Assembly: GCA_030248225.1 (NCBI GenBank)
Contig: JASANE010020161.1
Location: 16,518-80,517 of the forward strand
Direction: 5' to 3'
Source: Trileptium ribeirensis
Lineage: Eukaryota; Nematoda; Enoplea; Enoplida; Thoracostomopsidae
DNA length: 64,000 nucleotides
Shown here: positions 12,616-25,300 of the stretch, one piece after another
How positions within the stretch are numbered: position 1 is the first letter of the stretch
Layout of the letters: each line of letters begins with the position of its first letter
Made by a program: the position numbers and the translations under genes
Notes under the pieces: model-generated
The model's input: only the letters and a program-made list of their open reading frames with translations
Told to the model about the DNA's origin: nothing
Database searches by the model: none

Positions 12616-12872
12616 ATATGTACATAGCATATATACATATCCTTTCCACAAGACGTATCGATCGGTATCAAAATCGGCCATGTAAACATGCTTATTGGGT
12701 AACTAGGTTCGAAAATATCTTTCAAAACTTTTATCAGCGCTACAGCACTATGTAGTCTCTTCTCGGGACGCTTTCGCACCATGCGTTGGTGACTTTTCTC
12801 TGAGAAGCCACAGTTTAGCAATGTTATGCTTAAATGTAACAAGTGGCATTGACAAAGCTTTTTCATTCCCAG

Positions 12873-12886
12873 AAGCAATGCTTATG
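12873..12886 (+). CDS. candidate 14-nt start microexon for the SKP1-like gene
   Basis: TTTTTCATTCCCAG precedes AAGCAATGCTTATG, and GTAAGTAC follows, so both splice sites are strong. ATG CTT ATG ends in phase 0, matching the first recognised SKP1-like exon at 16,190. The resulting start, Met-Leu-Met followed by SPLSPTSP, would place the first beta strand at about residue 11, close to SKP1. The alternative is the exon pair at 8,720 and 9,035. Confidence 0.3.
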
Positions 12887-12909
12887 GTAAGTACAAAAAT
12901 TTGGATTTA

Positions 12910-13010
12910 TTGTGATATATGTATTTATATGTTTTATTGCATATTTATATGTATATATAACAAATATGTATATATATTTATATATAGTAGATATATACAC
13001 ATATAAGACG
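12910..13010. repeat. TA-rich simple sequence
   Basis: Runs of TATATGTATATATAACAAATATG type, giving meaningless overlapping ORFs on both strands. Confidence 0.7.
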
Positions 13011-14830
13011 ATTAAACGATGCCAAGTATCTTTGACGCTCAGTTCGGGCATAATATTAATGGTTTTAAGGCCCTTATGTTATTTAGCTTTGGTTTGGGAT
13101 CTTATGTGGATGTTTTCCAAAATTAGTAGAAATTTTTTCGACTGATATTTTGGGCCCATGCTACAGTCTATGCTCGTAAAACTGTCATTATTCTTACGGC
13201 TATGACAAACCTCTGAGTGTTGGAAAACTCCCGAACTTTGGCACTGGTTATTGTTAAATTTCTTGCTTGTTCTAGCAGATAGGCCAAGGTGTTTCGAAAT
13301 CATTGTTGTAAGGTGACGGCAAGTACTACCGACATAGTCTGCTTCACAAGCAGAAGAATTGTAACGCTATATAACAAAGGAGTTCATACCAGTTGGAATT
13401 TGTCTTTGAAAGTAAAACTATTTCTGATTTTGCAGTTGCTGTCAAACACCACATAAAATTTGACGTTTGAAAACTCACGTTTCATTTGTATAATAATCTC
13501 CGTTTTTCACTTGCAAGTAGAATCACCAAAAATGGGAGTCTAAGGATTATGTTGTGCGCAGGATCGATAGTGACGTGCGGCGCTATGACTGAAATATTGT
13601 TTGCCAGATCCGTTGGAGCTGAATTAGTGGAGTTTTTGCTAAAAAATTATTGGTTGAATTGTTGATTAATTTACTAGGAAAATTATTGTTAACTAATAGA
13701 TCGTTTAGGAACTTGAAATCATTATGGATTTATACTTATATGTAATATATACATATATTTGGATTTTGGGTTGCGGTGGCGTTCTGGAACGCCTCTCGAG
13801 ACTCCTTAGGATACCTGAACTCCCCAAATGACCGCTTTGTGGACAAATCTAGGTATTTAGACATGGTTTTAGGTTTGTTAAAAAGCAAACTTGATCAAAT
13901 AGAGCATTCTAGTGACTTTGGGTACAGTATTTCCAGTATATACCTACTTACTTTCCTATAACTTTAAAATTGGGCTAATCGTGTTTCTGGGGGGGATGAA
14001 AAATTCTACTTTTTGTATCTGGTTCGTCCAAAGTTTAGGTCCGTTAACTGTCGCGTAGACGCTGAAATGAGTGTTCATATTGGAAGCCTAAACAGTCGCT
14101 TTCAATATGCTCCCTCGACTGTCAGATCTCACGCGTTCGATGAACTGCAAAATGCTAGTTTTCCGGTTGACGTTTATGTTGGTTTGTCACCTATTAGCTA
14201 TTTAACCTATAGCTGGGAACTTTATTTATTCGTGGTTTGTCACCCACTAGCTCGGTTGCAGGGTATAGCCCTCGCGAATGACTTTCGCTACAGCCTGAAA
14301 TATACCATTAGCTACTAGGTATTTTATAGAGAAAAGAACTGAATCACTCTAGACCCACAAAGACCTTACAATCCTGGCACTTGTTTTAGCCTGCGTGCCC
14401 ATGCTTCCACTGCTGAGCGTTATCTTTCATAAGACTTCCACTACTCGAAAACCTGAATCGTGCACTCTGGGAAGATGCTGGAACTAGTCCAACTTGGGCC
14501 CAAGTAAACTTTGCATAGACAGTGAACTTTGTATAAAATGTATAATTTAGTTATGTGTTACATGCCAAAATCAAGCTATGCGTAATACGGCAAATACTGC
14601 TCACTTTGTATTATTTGGTACACCCGGCTGCCGGAAAACTTGTCACAATGGCCGGCCGAAGTGCTGGCCATTCAGGCTAGGCGAAACATTCTACTGCCCG
14701 GAGAGCTTGAATATCGGCCTATCCGCGCTACCTTTGCCGGGGCCTGTCCTGTAATGGCTTTTCCGTCGGGTGCGCGGTATATAGTGTATATACTTTTTAG
14801 CAAGCATATGGTCCCTTACACTGAAAATAG
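13011..14830. other. no supported gene
   Basis: Two stretches look protein-like, 13,776-13,926 (+) and 14,013-14,318 (+). The first lacks a nearby acceptor and the second has a weak one. GGTTTGTCACC(C/T)A(C/T)TAGCT occurs twice at about 14,181 and 14,237. Left unannotated as coding. Confidence 0.3.
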
Positions 14831-15310
14831 TTAGACTTAATATATTTTGCATAGCCATACTTAATAAAAATATAGCGTAATTATTTTTAACTTTTAGCAA
14901 AATTTGATTCCTAATATTCAGTTTTATTAATGCTAACTAACATTGAAACATAAGTATTGTATGTAAATAAATTAAGTATATAGCAAAAGCATAGCTAAAT
15001 ATTCTACTAAATATTTAACATAAATTAAACTTAATTTTGAAATTTGCAAGTGTAATAATTTTAAAAATTAAGCTTAATTTATGTTAAATATTTTAGGTCC
15101 TCATTTAACATAATTATTATGAATAATTAGTGTAGTTACACTACTGGCATAAGTCCCTACTTAATATTTAGCAATGCTTAAGGACTGAAAGATATTTAAT
15201 ATAGCTATGCATAAAAGTTACCATAATTTTGCTAAATATTCATTATAAACATATTGAGTGTAGTTGTGCCTTTTACAATTTTAGCTATGTCCAAGCTAAA
15301 ATGCGACTAA
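14830..15310. repeat. AT-rich foldback-like repeat
   Basis: The core is an inverted repeat of about 33 bp: TAAATATTTAACATAAATTA at about 15,006 pairs with its complement ending near 15,094, around a ~20-nt spacer. Outer parts repeat GCTAAATATT and AGCTATGCA motifs in both orientations. Probably a MITE; ends are not resolved. Confidence 0.5.
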
Positions 15311-16189
15311 ATACGGTCTAACCGAATTTCCATTCGTTTCTGAATCGTGTTTTGAACCTCTTACTTTCAATTTTTTCAACATCTATTTTCCTTTTTGTTT
15401 TTACGAACATTAATTCAAGTTCACTTTTAACTGTTGTGGTTGGGAATTCTCCGACCAAGATGTTATATATTAATATATTATACATAGTTTATAAAACCGT
15501 AAATATAATACAGTACAAAAGTCATTGATTTCCAACGTAATTATTCAAATGTTTTTCCTATATTCCCGATAGTTGTGCTTGGCAACATTTAACTACGATG
15601 AACTCGCGGATCCACATAACTCAACAATCACTGCTCGAGTAAAGACTTAAGTGAGGGCTCAAAAACATTTTGTTGGGAATATGTTTACTGCTTAAATTTC
15701 TAGCTTCATGCTTTGAACTATTCTCAAAAATAAAATTTTTTTATGTATTACGTATTTTCAATATAAGACATGTGAACTTACTACTTTGATATCAGAATGA
15801 CGTATATGCCAAACTTCAAGCTTCGCATATTTATGTTCGGGTACAATTTGTCAATTATATATCACTCGTTGCCATGCAAGAGTCGAAATACTCACTTACA
15901 GACCAAGTTTCAAAGTCTAAGAGCAGATTTAATCAAATGCCTGTTTTTTCACTTAAGCCTAAATTTGGTTATCCACGCCGTGATTATCACTTTTTGAAAA
16001 GCCGCATTTGAGGCAAATTATTTTTAATACATTTTATGATTTTCAAATAGACAGTTGTCGGGATTTCGCCAGTTGAGGTGTTTGGTAATTGCCAGGGCAT
16101 CTACTATATATACAACTAACCTAATTTAGTGTTTTTGCGCTTGTAGGTCTTTGGTGATTAAATATGTTAATTTTTGCTACATACTTCAG

Positions 16190-16304
16190 AGTCCACTTTC
16201 TCCTACTTCGCCTAAAACCTATAACATTGTCACGGGTGATAACGACCTGTACGAAATTGAAGAATGTATTGTGCAAGCTTCGCCAGTTTTAAGAGATCAT
16301 TACA
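16190..16304 (+). CDS. SKP1-like exon A: N-terminal BTB/POZ strands
   Basis: Acceptor CTACATACTTCAG, donor GTAAGTG; enters in phase 0 and leaves in phase 1. It encodes an SPLSPTSP leader, then KTYNIVTGDN, LYEIEE and ASPVLRDHY. These correspond to the SKP1 first strand, the FEVD-type second strand and the first helix (VAKQSVTIKTML). Confidence 0.75.
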
Positions 16305-19300
16305 GTAAGTGTATCTATTAGCTTGAGGGAGAGGTGACTGGATTTCAGTTAAGCGCTGGCACATGCAAACGGCGGATTCTCGTTCATAGCGATGGTGAAA
16401 TCAGAATGAGTGTGTGAATACCGCTAATGTATTTGACATTGTGTATAACTGGTGGCTCGCACTTTTCATTAAGTTATTGTATACCTTCTCAATAATGGTT
16501 TGGCTTCGCTTAGCTCTATCTTGGCCTTCGAATCCCTTTATTGAATGCGAATACCCTCAATGTACTGAATTTTGCTTTGAATTTATTGATGTAATGAGGA
16601 TGTCGATTACCCACTTAGATCGGTTCACTGTGGGAAATATCACTGTAGGACATTGATATGCGATTGATTCAACTGTGTATAAAGAATCTATATACTTATT
16701 TTAGCCCCGACGGTACGAAATTTCGTTATAATACGGAATCAATATTTGTACATATATACACCTGTCTATGAATAATGCAAGAACGCTACTGATGTACATA
16801 CTTCTAGGTTTAGGTTATTTGCGAGAAATGTGACACTCGTGGCATCACTGATACACCTGAAACGTTTTGGCTCAAACTTTACTGCAAATGGGATAAGGCT
16901 TTTATTCGTGGCGGTTATTTTAAATTGCTGTCACATCAGCGTTAGAACGAAAATATTAAAAATATGTGCATTTTTAACTGAGACACCTCCAATGCAATTT
17001 CTAGTTTTGCGATTGATAGCAGGTTTGCACTAGCTGCGTATATTTGGTACAATATTAGCAGAAAACATCACACAGGCTCACGGGTACCCATGCCATGTGG
17101 GGTTATGGATTCAAAGGTTAATTCCGCTAGTACCGAGTACCAATGCGAAACGGGTACCCTGCAGGTGATACGTCCCTCTATGTTGCACACTTCTACGCGC
17201 TCAGTAGTGGGGCTATCGTCGAAACGACTAGGTGGGTTCATTTAATGGGTGATATGTCAGCCATAGTAATCCCGTTTCGTGAGCAATAGCCAGAAACGGT
17301 GGTTGTTTCTTTAGCTGATAGTTGAGGGGTAAATTGAACGATGAAAATATATTTTTGTACAATATATCTTATGTCCATGGACTTTAATTTTGACTCTTGC
17401 CCGGTTTTGAGGTTTCGCACCTCAAGTGCTGCTTTTTCCAACTACCATTAAGCATTTAGTACATTTGAGAAAATACGTATTTTTTGTACTTCAGCTTTGT
17501 ATAAAATTAGGATAACATATAAATATATAGTTATATACTATTTTGTAGCAAAGATGCAGTCTCGTAATGGTGCCTTTTATTTCACTTGGCATATTTTAAC
17601 GATCCAAGCGAATTTCCGTCATAGGTAATACGAATTATATCTTGTGGCTTCTGATGCGTAAAATAGCGATTTAATTACATAGCTAGGACTCAGGTTTGTG
17701 GATCATTATTACCTTGGTTTTTTCAAATTGTCTAAGAAAGTCCAAAGTTAAGGGTAGTTACGGAATAGCCGGCCGAGGTGCTATACTTAATGAAGTCCTT
17801 CATATCGTTGCGAAATATCATATTCCAGTACGTCACAATAATTCACGAACTCTGAATACGAGCAGCGACAGTGCAGTTTCGCTGTCTTTGTCTTGTTCGT
17901 CTCAGTCACCTCTAGACGATTATTACCATATTCCGTTCACAATGAAGCAAACATACGCAACATCGGCAGTTATGGAAAAGGTAAGCATTTGGATATCTTA
18001 AATTTTCAATATTTAACAAAGCATTTTTACTAAACAGTTCCATTTATTGTGCAGCGCTGGTATGATTGTATTTTAAATTATATATTATTATATGAAAAGC
18101 ATAACGGAATGTAAAGAGTATAGGAACAGCTGTCTAGCTATGGCGGAGTCCTTGCGCATTGCCTACATAATACCTTAGTCCGCCGCGATTTCTAAGTCGT
18201 TTAACAACATGTTCATGTAATCCAAAGCTTGAATAAAATTATTGAAATCAAAATGCACAATAAAGCGTGTAGTATTCGTGTTAAAAGTAACTTGAAATGT
18301 GATGTTCTTGATTTGCTAGGCTGTGTGAACACTGCGTCAAATCCGATCTGTTTTGAACTGATCCGATCCGAATCGCACGTGTATTTTATACACAATGTGC
18401 ACACTATATCCGATGCGATCTGAAATAGTATGCACAATTTTTTCGGATGCGAATCGCATGAACTAGTGCAAAAATAAACATATAAACACACAAGCGGTAG
18501 GTATATACTTAGTTATGTCGAATCGGCTGCAGTGTGCAGCTAAAATTAATACTATCGCCTTTGCTAGAAATTGTAACTCAGGTATACGTGCAATCACTTC
18601 ATAAATGGTTAATTTTAAACACCGGCATCGGTAATTGTGATCCGGGAAGAGATAGAGGCGAGATCTAGGCCGAGCATAATGTGTAAGCTACTGTGCCGAG
18701 TTGAGGTTCCAGTTGGCTTTTAAAACTGCAGCGAGCCGAGTCGAGCTTTGAAACTAAGGTTTATGCGCTAGCCAAAGCTGGTTTTCAAAAACGCTGTGCT
18801 TGTTAGATTGTGTTTAGCACAGAAGGTGTTTTTGGAACACTAATACTTGTTTAATATGCCATCTTAATTTCCTTTAATTTCTAATTTATTAGTATTTGTT
18901 CGGTTCAAGCTTTTCTAATTAGTTTCCGATGACGAAAATTGTTTTTGAGTTTAAGAAAATTTAAGAATTGCACATGTGACATGTACGATTTTTAGTGGGA
19001 TACGTCCGATGTCATGGCAGGTATCGCTTACCTTAAGTTACGCCACAGTGCCACTGCTTGTTCATTTCGAAATTCGGTAGAGACGTTTTTACAAGTAGAA
19101 TCTTGATAAATTTTTTGTTGAACCGGCTCTCGTATGAGGACCGGACCCCGGGACCTCTTTCGTGTGTGCCAAAGCTTTTAAGTATCATTTTCGTTGGATT
19201 TGTGTTATATGTATGTCTTTTTGGTATGATAAATCTTTGGCTCGCGACGTGTTGACGCTGAACCGAATATTATGTTATTGATAAGTTAAACCTGCGCTAC

Positions 19301-22300
19301 TTTGGACTTGGTGCCTTTCAGGGATATTCTTGGCTGTGTCGCACTGTTTTTATTTGTGTTTAGTTCCGATGTTTACGCTAAAATAGATACGTACTACAGT
19401 ATCACGCCAAAACGCCGCTTACCGAAATGACGTCTTAAGTTTGTTTCTGCTAGGCTGGACTGGACGTACTTGATAATGAAAACAATGATTCTAAGCTAGC
19501 TTTTCTCTAACTTAGCTTTTGTTTTAATTCGAAATCCAATAGTATACCGTACATTCGCTTTTTCAGTTTTGAACTCATTAGATCTTGTTTGTATCCCGAT
19601 TTCAAGTAGTACCGAATCTTTTGCCCGCGTATTGATAAATTCTTCTACTCGCCAAGTTACATATCTCCAGAACTTGTCACAAGTATTGGCCTTTTCCTTT
19701 TATTGCCGATCGTACGGACTGGTTTAGATGTATCAGCGTGTAGCAAACTGTCGGGTAACAATCATTTCCGTGTGTCGATAGTCGCAATACTCCAGGTGTT
19801 TCCTATACTACCACGATTTTTACTCGATTTTTAGGATACTTCCATTATTTTCATAACTTTCTTACATAAAAACATAAATTATAATTATAAAGCATAAAAC
19901 GTAAATTCGCTTTCGTAAATACATGTAAAAGTATGTTCAGAGCGGAAACACGACGTGATGTTTTGTCGATAGATGGACCGAGAGAAGGCTACCTGCATGC
20001 GATGATGTATGTATGTATATGGCCGGTAGCAATCCTGCTTTACGTATATCAAATTAAATGACTTTTTTACTGCTGTTTATACACTACATCCTTTTTAGCA
20101 GGTCTATGAGTGCATAAAGGAAAGTAATGACACTTACAGAACTCCAATGTTAATCTGTGTTTGATGACAAGAATGTTTTCACCTTACCCTTCATTTCAAA
20201 TTGTCAAAATGCACTCATCCAAATTTTGTGGTGGCAGCTGCAAGCCCATATTATTCCGTTATGCACTTTTGGTAGTACTACAACTACATATACTGTAATG
20301 TTTTAGTTTACTTGGAGAAATGGTAAGTAAATGTTGTTGGTGGTGGCTTGGATATGTAGTAGTTTCTCCCGCATGTAGTTATAATCTAATATGCATGTAG
20401 AACTAAACGCTTCTTTTATTTGCGGTCCTGTTTTTCGGTTCTCGTATTCTCATTTACTTTTGTACCATTTCAGAAAAAAAATTTGTTAAAACTCTATGGA
20501 ATTATGCGGCAACTACGGTAAAATCTGTGCCGTGATATGAATATGTAAAAAGTGAAACGAAATTCTGCTTCATTTCTCGATTTAAATGGAGTTTCATTTT
20601 TGAATTAGTCATTTGCATTTCAATTTTGTATCCCATTGTTCAATGAACATTTTTTTAATTCACCAAAATGAATTATATTTAAGTAATTATAAATGAAATC
20701 AGATCGATTGAAATTATATTTCGCCACATTAATTTTGAGCCACATTAATTGAAAAATATCTCGACATCAGTTCACATGGAATAGTTGCGCTCCAGGATGG
20801 ATGCAAACGTACAGTTATGAAAATTGACTCTATGATGGCCACGCACAACCTTAATACAAACATGGTAATAACACATGATTTATACTGCTTAAACTGATCG
20901 AATCATTAATAATGCTACTAACGGCGTTGTGAAGATTTTTAATATTGCTGCAATAGGCACCGAGAAGGACTTGAAATCTGGGAGGGGGGCAAACTAAGAT
21001 AAAACACATCTGGAGGATGCTAAGCTTCCATGATTATAGGGGCGTAATGGGGTTCATCCCTCCCCCAGGACCTGGCTACCTTCTCTCCGGAGGTGCCGCA
21101 GGTGCCGAACCCATAAGTTCCGTTCGCTGCGCTGAAGGAGCCGCACTCATGCTGACAGACCGCATTCCCCGGGACCTTAAGCATGTATGGTGCTATGATA
21201 AAACACATTTGGGTGCAACATCCTATGAGACATATTTGGGGCATACGTGCTCATGATATTCTTGTCATTTGCAATGAGTATCGGCATTTACTCCTGATTG
21301 GCATACGACTATATTGTCCGGAGCTGCGGCGAGAATAAACAATGAGGGTCTAGACAATATTGAGCGCCATGTTGCTTCTACCGCAGCTACGTTTGATATG
21401 CTCGCATCAGCTCATGACGCAACCGCAGCGCCAAACATTACTTAGTACCATCGGATGCGTCGTATGCAAGAGTTGCTGCCAGAAATATTGGACAACTAGG
21501 TTGTGTAATCTACAGTAAAGATAAGATCCAGGCGCCGAAGATACTTTCGTCGCAGATGCTTCGCTATTAGTGGACTACCTGGGAACGGTGAAGCACAACA
21601 ATGCTTCGAAAATTGTGTGATCAGTTGAACCCTCACCTACGCTGCTTGAACTTTTCGGCTTGGTCTCATGCCTTCAAGTTGTCAAACAGCAACCTGATCC
21701 CCCGACAATTCTTGCCCCCTGAAGTACGCCTTGAATCTTCCTCGGTGGCAAAATGCATACTGCAACAATCATCAAAACTCCACAACTTCGCTGGAATGAG
21801 TGGATTTTTATTTCCGGATCCATGCCAGAGGAAGACCGTACAAAATTTACTGCACTGCAATATAATGCACGTGCATTAAACGATAAATTGTAATCTACCA
21901 ATAATAGCAAAAGAGCATTAGGAAATAGTATGACACTTCCCTGCAGTCACACGTTATCCCGCGTTTTATGATACTGGCGTTTTCGGCCTGACCCCCCCCT
22001 CCAGTTTCTGGGAGGGTAGCTCGGACCCCCAGTTTTTTTTGGGGGGGGGGGGGTCGGTCGGACCACCCCAATTTCTGGGGGTCGGTTTATCCGCAACTGT
22101 TTATAAACCACCCCCCCCCAGAAATTGGGGGGTCCGACAGAGCCCCCAGTTTCTGAGGGGTAGCTCGGACCCGCCATTTTTTGGGGTGGCTCTGTCGCAC
22201 CCCCCAATTTCTGGGGGGGTTGGTTTACAAACAGCTTTGGATAAACCGACCCCCCAGAAATCGGGGCGTCTCGACCCCTCTAGAAACTGGGAGGATCATG

Positions 22301-25300
22301 CCGAAAACGCCCGTATCATCAAACACGGGCTAACATCGAGTGCAGGGAAGTGTCATAATCTTCCCTAATGCACTCTTGAAAATAGAATAATCACGACGCG
22401 TCATCCTTTCAAGGTGCGACTAAAGAAATGTAATACACACGTTCTGCGTCACAGTTTTTCAACCCGTAATATAAGCGCTTGGAAAGCCTTTCACTCCCAG
22501 AATTTTTCGGCGAAAGGCCTCTGCTAAACGCTAGAAACGCTCTAATGCAAAACTGTTCAGAATGCTTATCAAACTGGTCGATGTTTCGAAAATTTTGCAC
22601 TACGATCCAAACTTATGACTAGCAGTAAGTTTCCGGTTTTACCTGTTACATCCAAAATTCGCCCAATTTATATGCACAAAAATAAATAAAATTGTCTGTC
22701 CACGGAGCAGTATAATTCATTTTCGTTACTAGGTAACCACAAATGTGTGAAATACAAAATTTTTGTTGGACCTCCCTTTGGCCCTACGTCAGTAGGACTA
22801 CACCCCTTTTTTTCGAAATCCTGGCTACGCCCCTGTCGTATTGGCTCATAGTTGAATATTTTCGAAACCGAGACACTCTAGACAATTTTGCAACATAAGT
22901 GTTTAGTTAGTGTCTATTAGGTTAACTGTCTCGGATTTGCCTGAGTACATTTCAGGCAAAATAAGAAATGTCCACCATAATTCATTACTGATAAAAATCA
23001 AATTATGTATCAACTTAACCGCTATTAGCAGCATTAAAAAATTTTACTTAAAATTTCGCATCCGGCAAGTGCAACTACAATTTTGGTGGTCAAGGGAAAA
23101 TTTAACTCTCCTTTCTATTTATTATTGTAGAAAGATCGGGTGGGGGCGGCTGTATTCTTGTTTCAAGATATTTAGTTATGCAGTTTTGTACCGTACCAAG
23201 GTGTCTCGTACCTATTTTGGCTAATATTTATTAAATGTTTTCTTGGAGCAATTATTTTTGGTGCAATTAATCTAAACTTATAGCCAGCTTCTTGAAACAT
23301 AACATATTTATGCATGTGAAATAAAATTAATAATAAATACGCGAAAACGAGCATAGTTATACCCAGCAGCGCCAATTTTATGCATAGTATGACAAAAATT
23401 AAAAATGTCAATGTACAACACAGCGGCAAATAAGGAATTTGGCATTTAGCTTGTTTTATATGACCACAACTATTAATAATTCCTCCCATGACACGTGCTC
23501 TTATGTACACCTGCGAGGCTGTAGATGTGAATAGCCTTATATATATTTTAGGACAATGGTAATGTCGAGGTAATATTAATAATAATATGTGGGACGGGTT
23601 TTACTGTGGCATAAGTCATTAGACGGCGACCTTCTAGACTAACATTAGACCAAGCATTAATTTTTAGAGGATTTTTGCTTCAGTTGATATTTTCGTTTTT
23701 GTATATATGTCTTCTGTATTTTTTGAATACAGTTTTCTGTGCTTAGTTAATAAATTGTCCGTAATGTAGACTATATTTGTCGCATCCATTTAAATATAAT
23801 CTGTCTCTAAAAAGGACACATGAATATAGCGTGGTGCTTCAAATGTTTATTTCAAATAAGTTTGCAGGCTTGGAATATTTGGAAACTTAACTGTTTCGTT
23901 CACACATACAGTATTATATTATGGTGTGGTTGTATTTGTATCACCTATTGAAATATGTTCATATCTGCTTCGGGAAAGTAAACTTAATCTAACACACTAC
24001 CATCCATTTTATAAATTTGAGTTACTTAACAGTTTAAAGTCTTCAGAAAATTAGCTGATTTCTGTTCTGAGCTAGCAATGAACTGAATCAAAATTTGCTA
24101 ATTCTTCCTAAACAATGGATGTGGATGCTATAATGGCTAGTACAAATCGTGAAGGTTAATGGGATTATACTAGGTTTTGTAGCACATTTGGCTAACATAT
24201 AATTAAAAAATTATTTCATTGCATCACGCTGTATCGTGGAATTTGTTTAAAATTGAAATTGCAGTGGTTTTCTTCTGATGAATATCAAATATTGCCATAT
24301 AGCATATATTATATAAAACTATACTACAGATATGTCGCAAGTTTTTTAGTAACATGATATTTTGGGCATTGACACATTTTTCTGTTGTACAATTTACTTC
24401 CTCAACTTTTCTATCGAACTAGCTTCAATTCGTATAAAGCGTACCTTCAAATCTCTGAACGCAGGGCAAGCAATGCTATAACAATTAAAAGTAGTCTTCA
24501 GTAACTTCAAGTATCAGGAAAAGCCATCATGCGTGATGTTGTATATATTACAGGCCGTGGTATTGTTTTCGATTCGTGTTAGCGATGAGATGCATACATT
24601 AAAGACTGTTTAAGTCATGGGCTACCCTATACATATTAAATTTTAATTTCTATTTTCTCGATTGTTATTCTCGTATGTTGTCGCCCGTTCATCATCAATA
24701 CGAAGTCTTGCGGTATGATATCAGGTGTAGATTACTTAACACCATTTGATGCTGAGGAATTTCACGGCAGATTTTCTAAGTATACGATATTGTCATAAAT
24801 GTATGGAGGTATTTTAGGTTTGTTAATATACGTTACATATAATTAGTATCTGACACTTTCGCCTTTACACGTGCAATATTCTAATCAATAGCAATGGTTT
24901 AAACATAAGGGCGAGTTCACATTATCAAACTTTTTGTTGAAAATTTAATCAAATTGGTCGAAATTTGACTGTAATTTGTAATTGAAAGTAACAAATTTTG
25001 CAATATTCTAAGCAAGAGAAATGATGTAAACATAAAGATGAGTTAAGACTTTTAAACATTTTGCTCAAAATTTGGCTGTAATTTGTAATTAAAAACTGGC
25101 AATTCATCATGCTTCAAAATTTGAGCTAAAAATTTTAGTTCAAAAATTGTAGATGGCTGTTTTTTGTGATTAGCTGAAACAATACTCTACAAAAGTTTGT
25201 TTGTACCGAGTTGTCGACTCATTGAAATTCAGCGAAAATTCGAAAAAATCAAATATTAATCAAAACTTGAGGTCACATGTTTACAAAAAGTTTTAAACTG

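Noticed and set aside
22039..22368. 109-codon Gly/Pro-rich ORF
   Set aside because: Translation of C-run/G-run modules in a non-coding foldback element.
23172..23510. 112-codon minus-strand ORF with two hydrophobic segments
   Set aside because: Hydrophobicity follows from A/T-rich composition; no start context, splice site or family.
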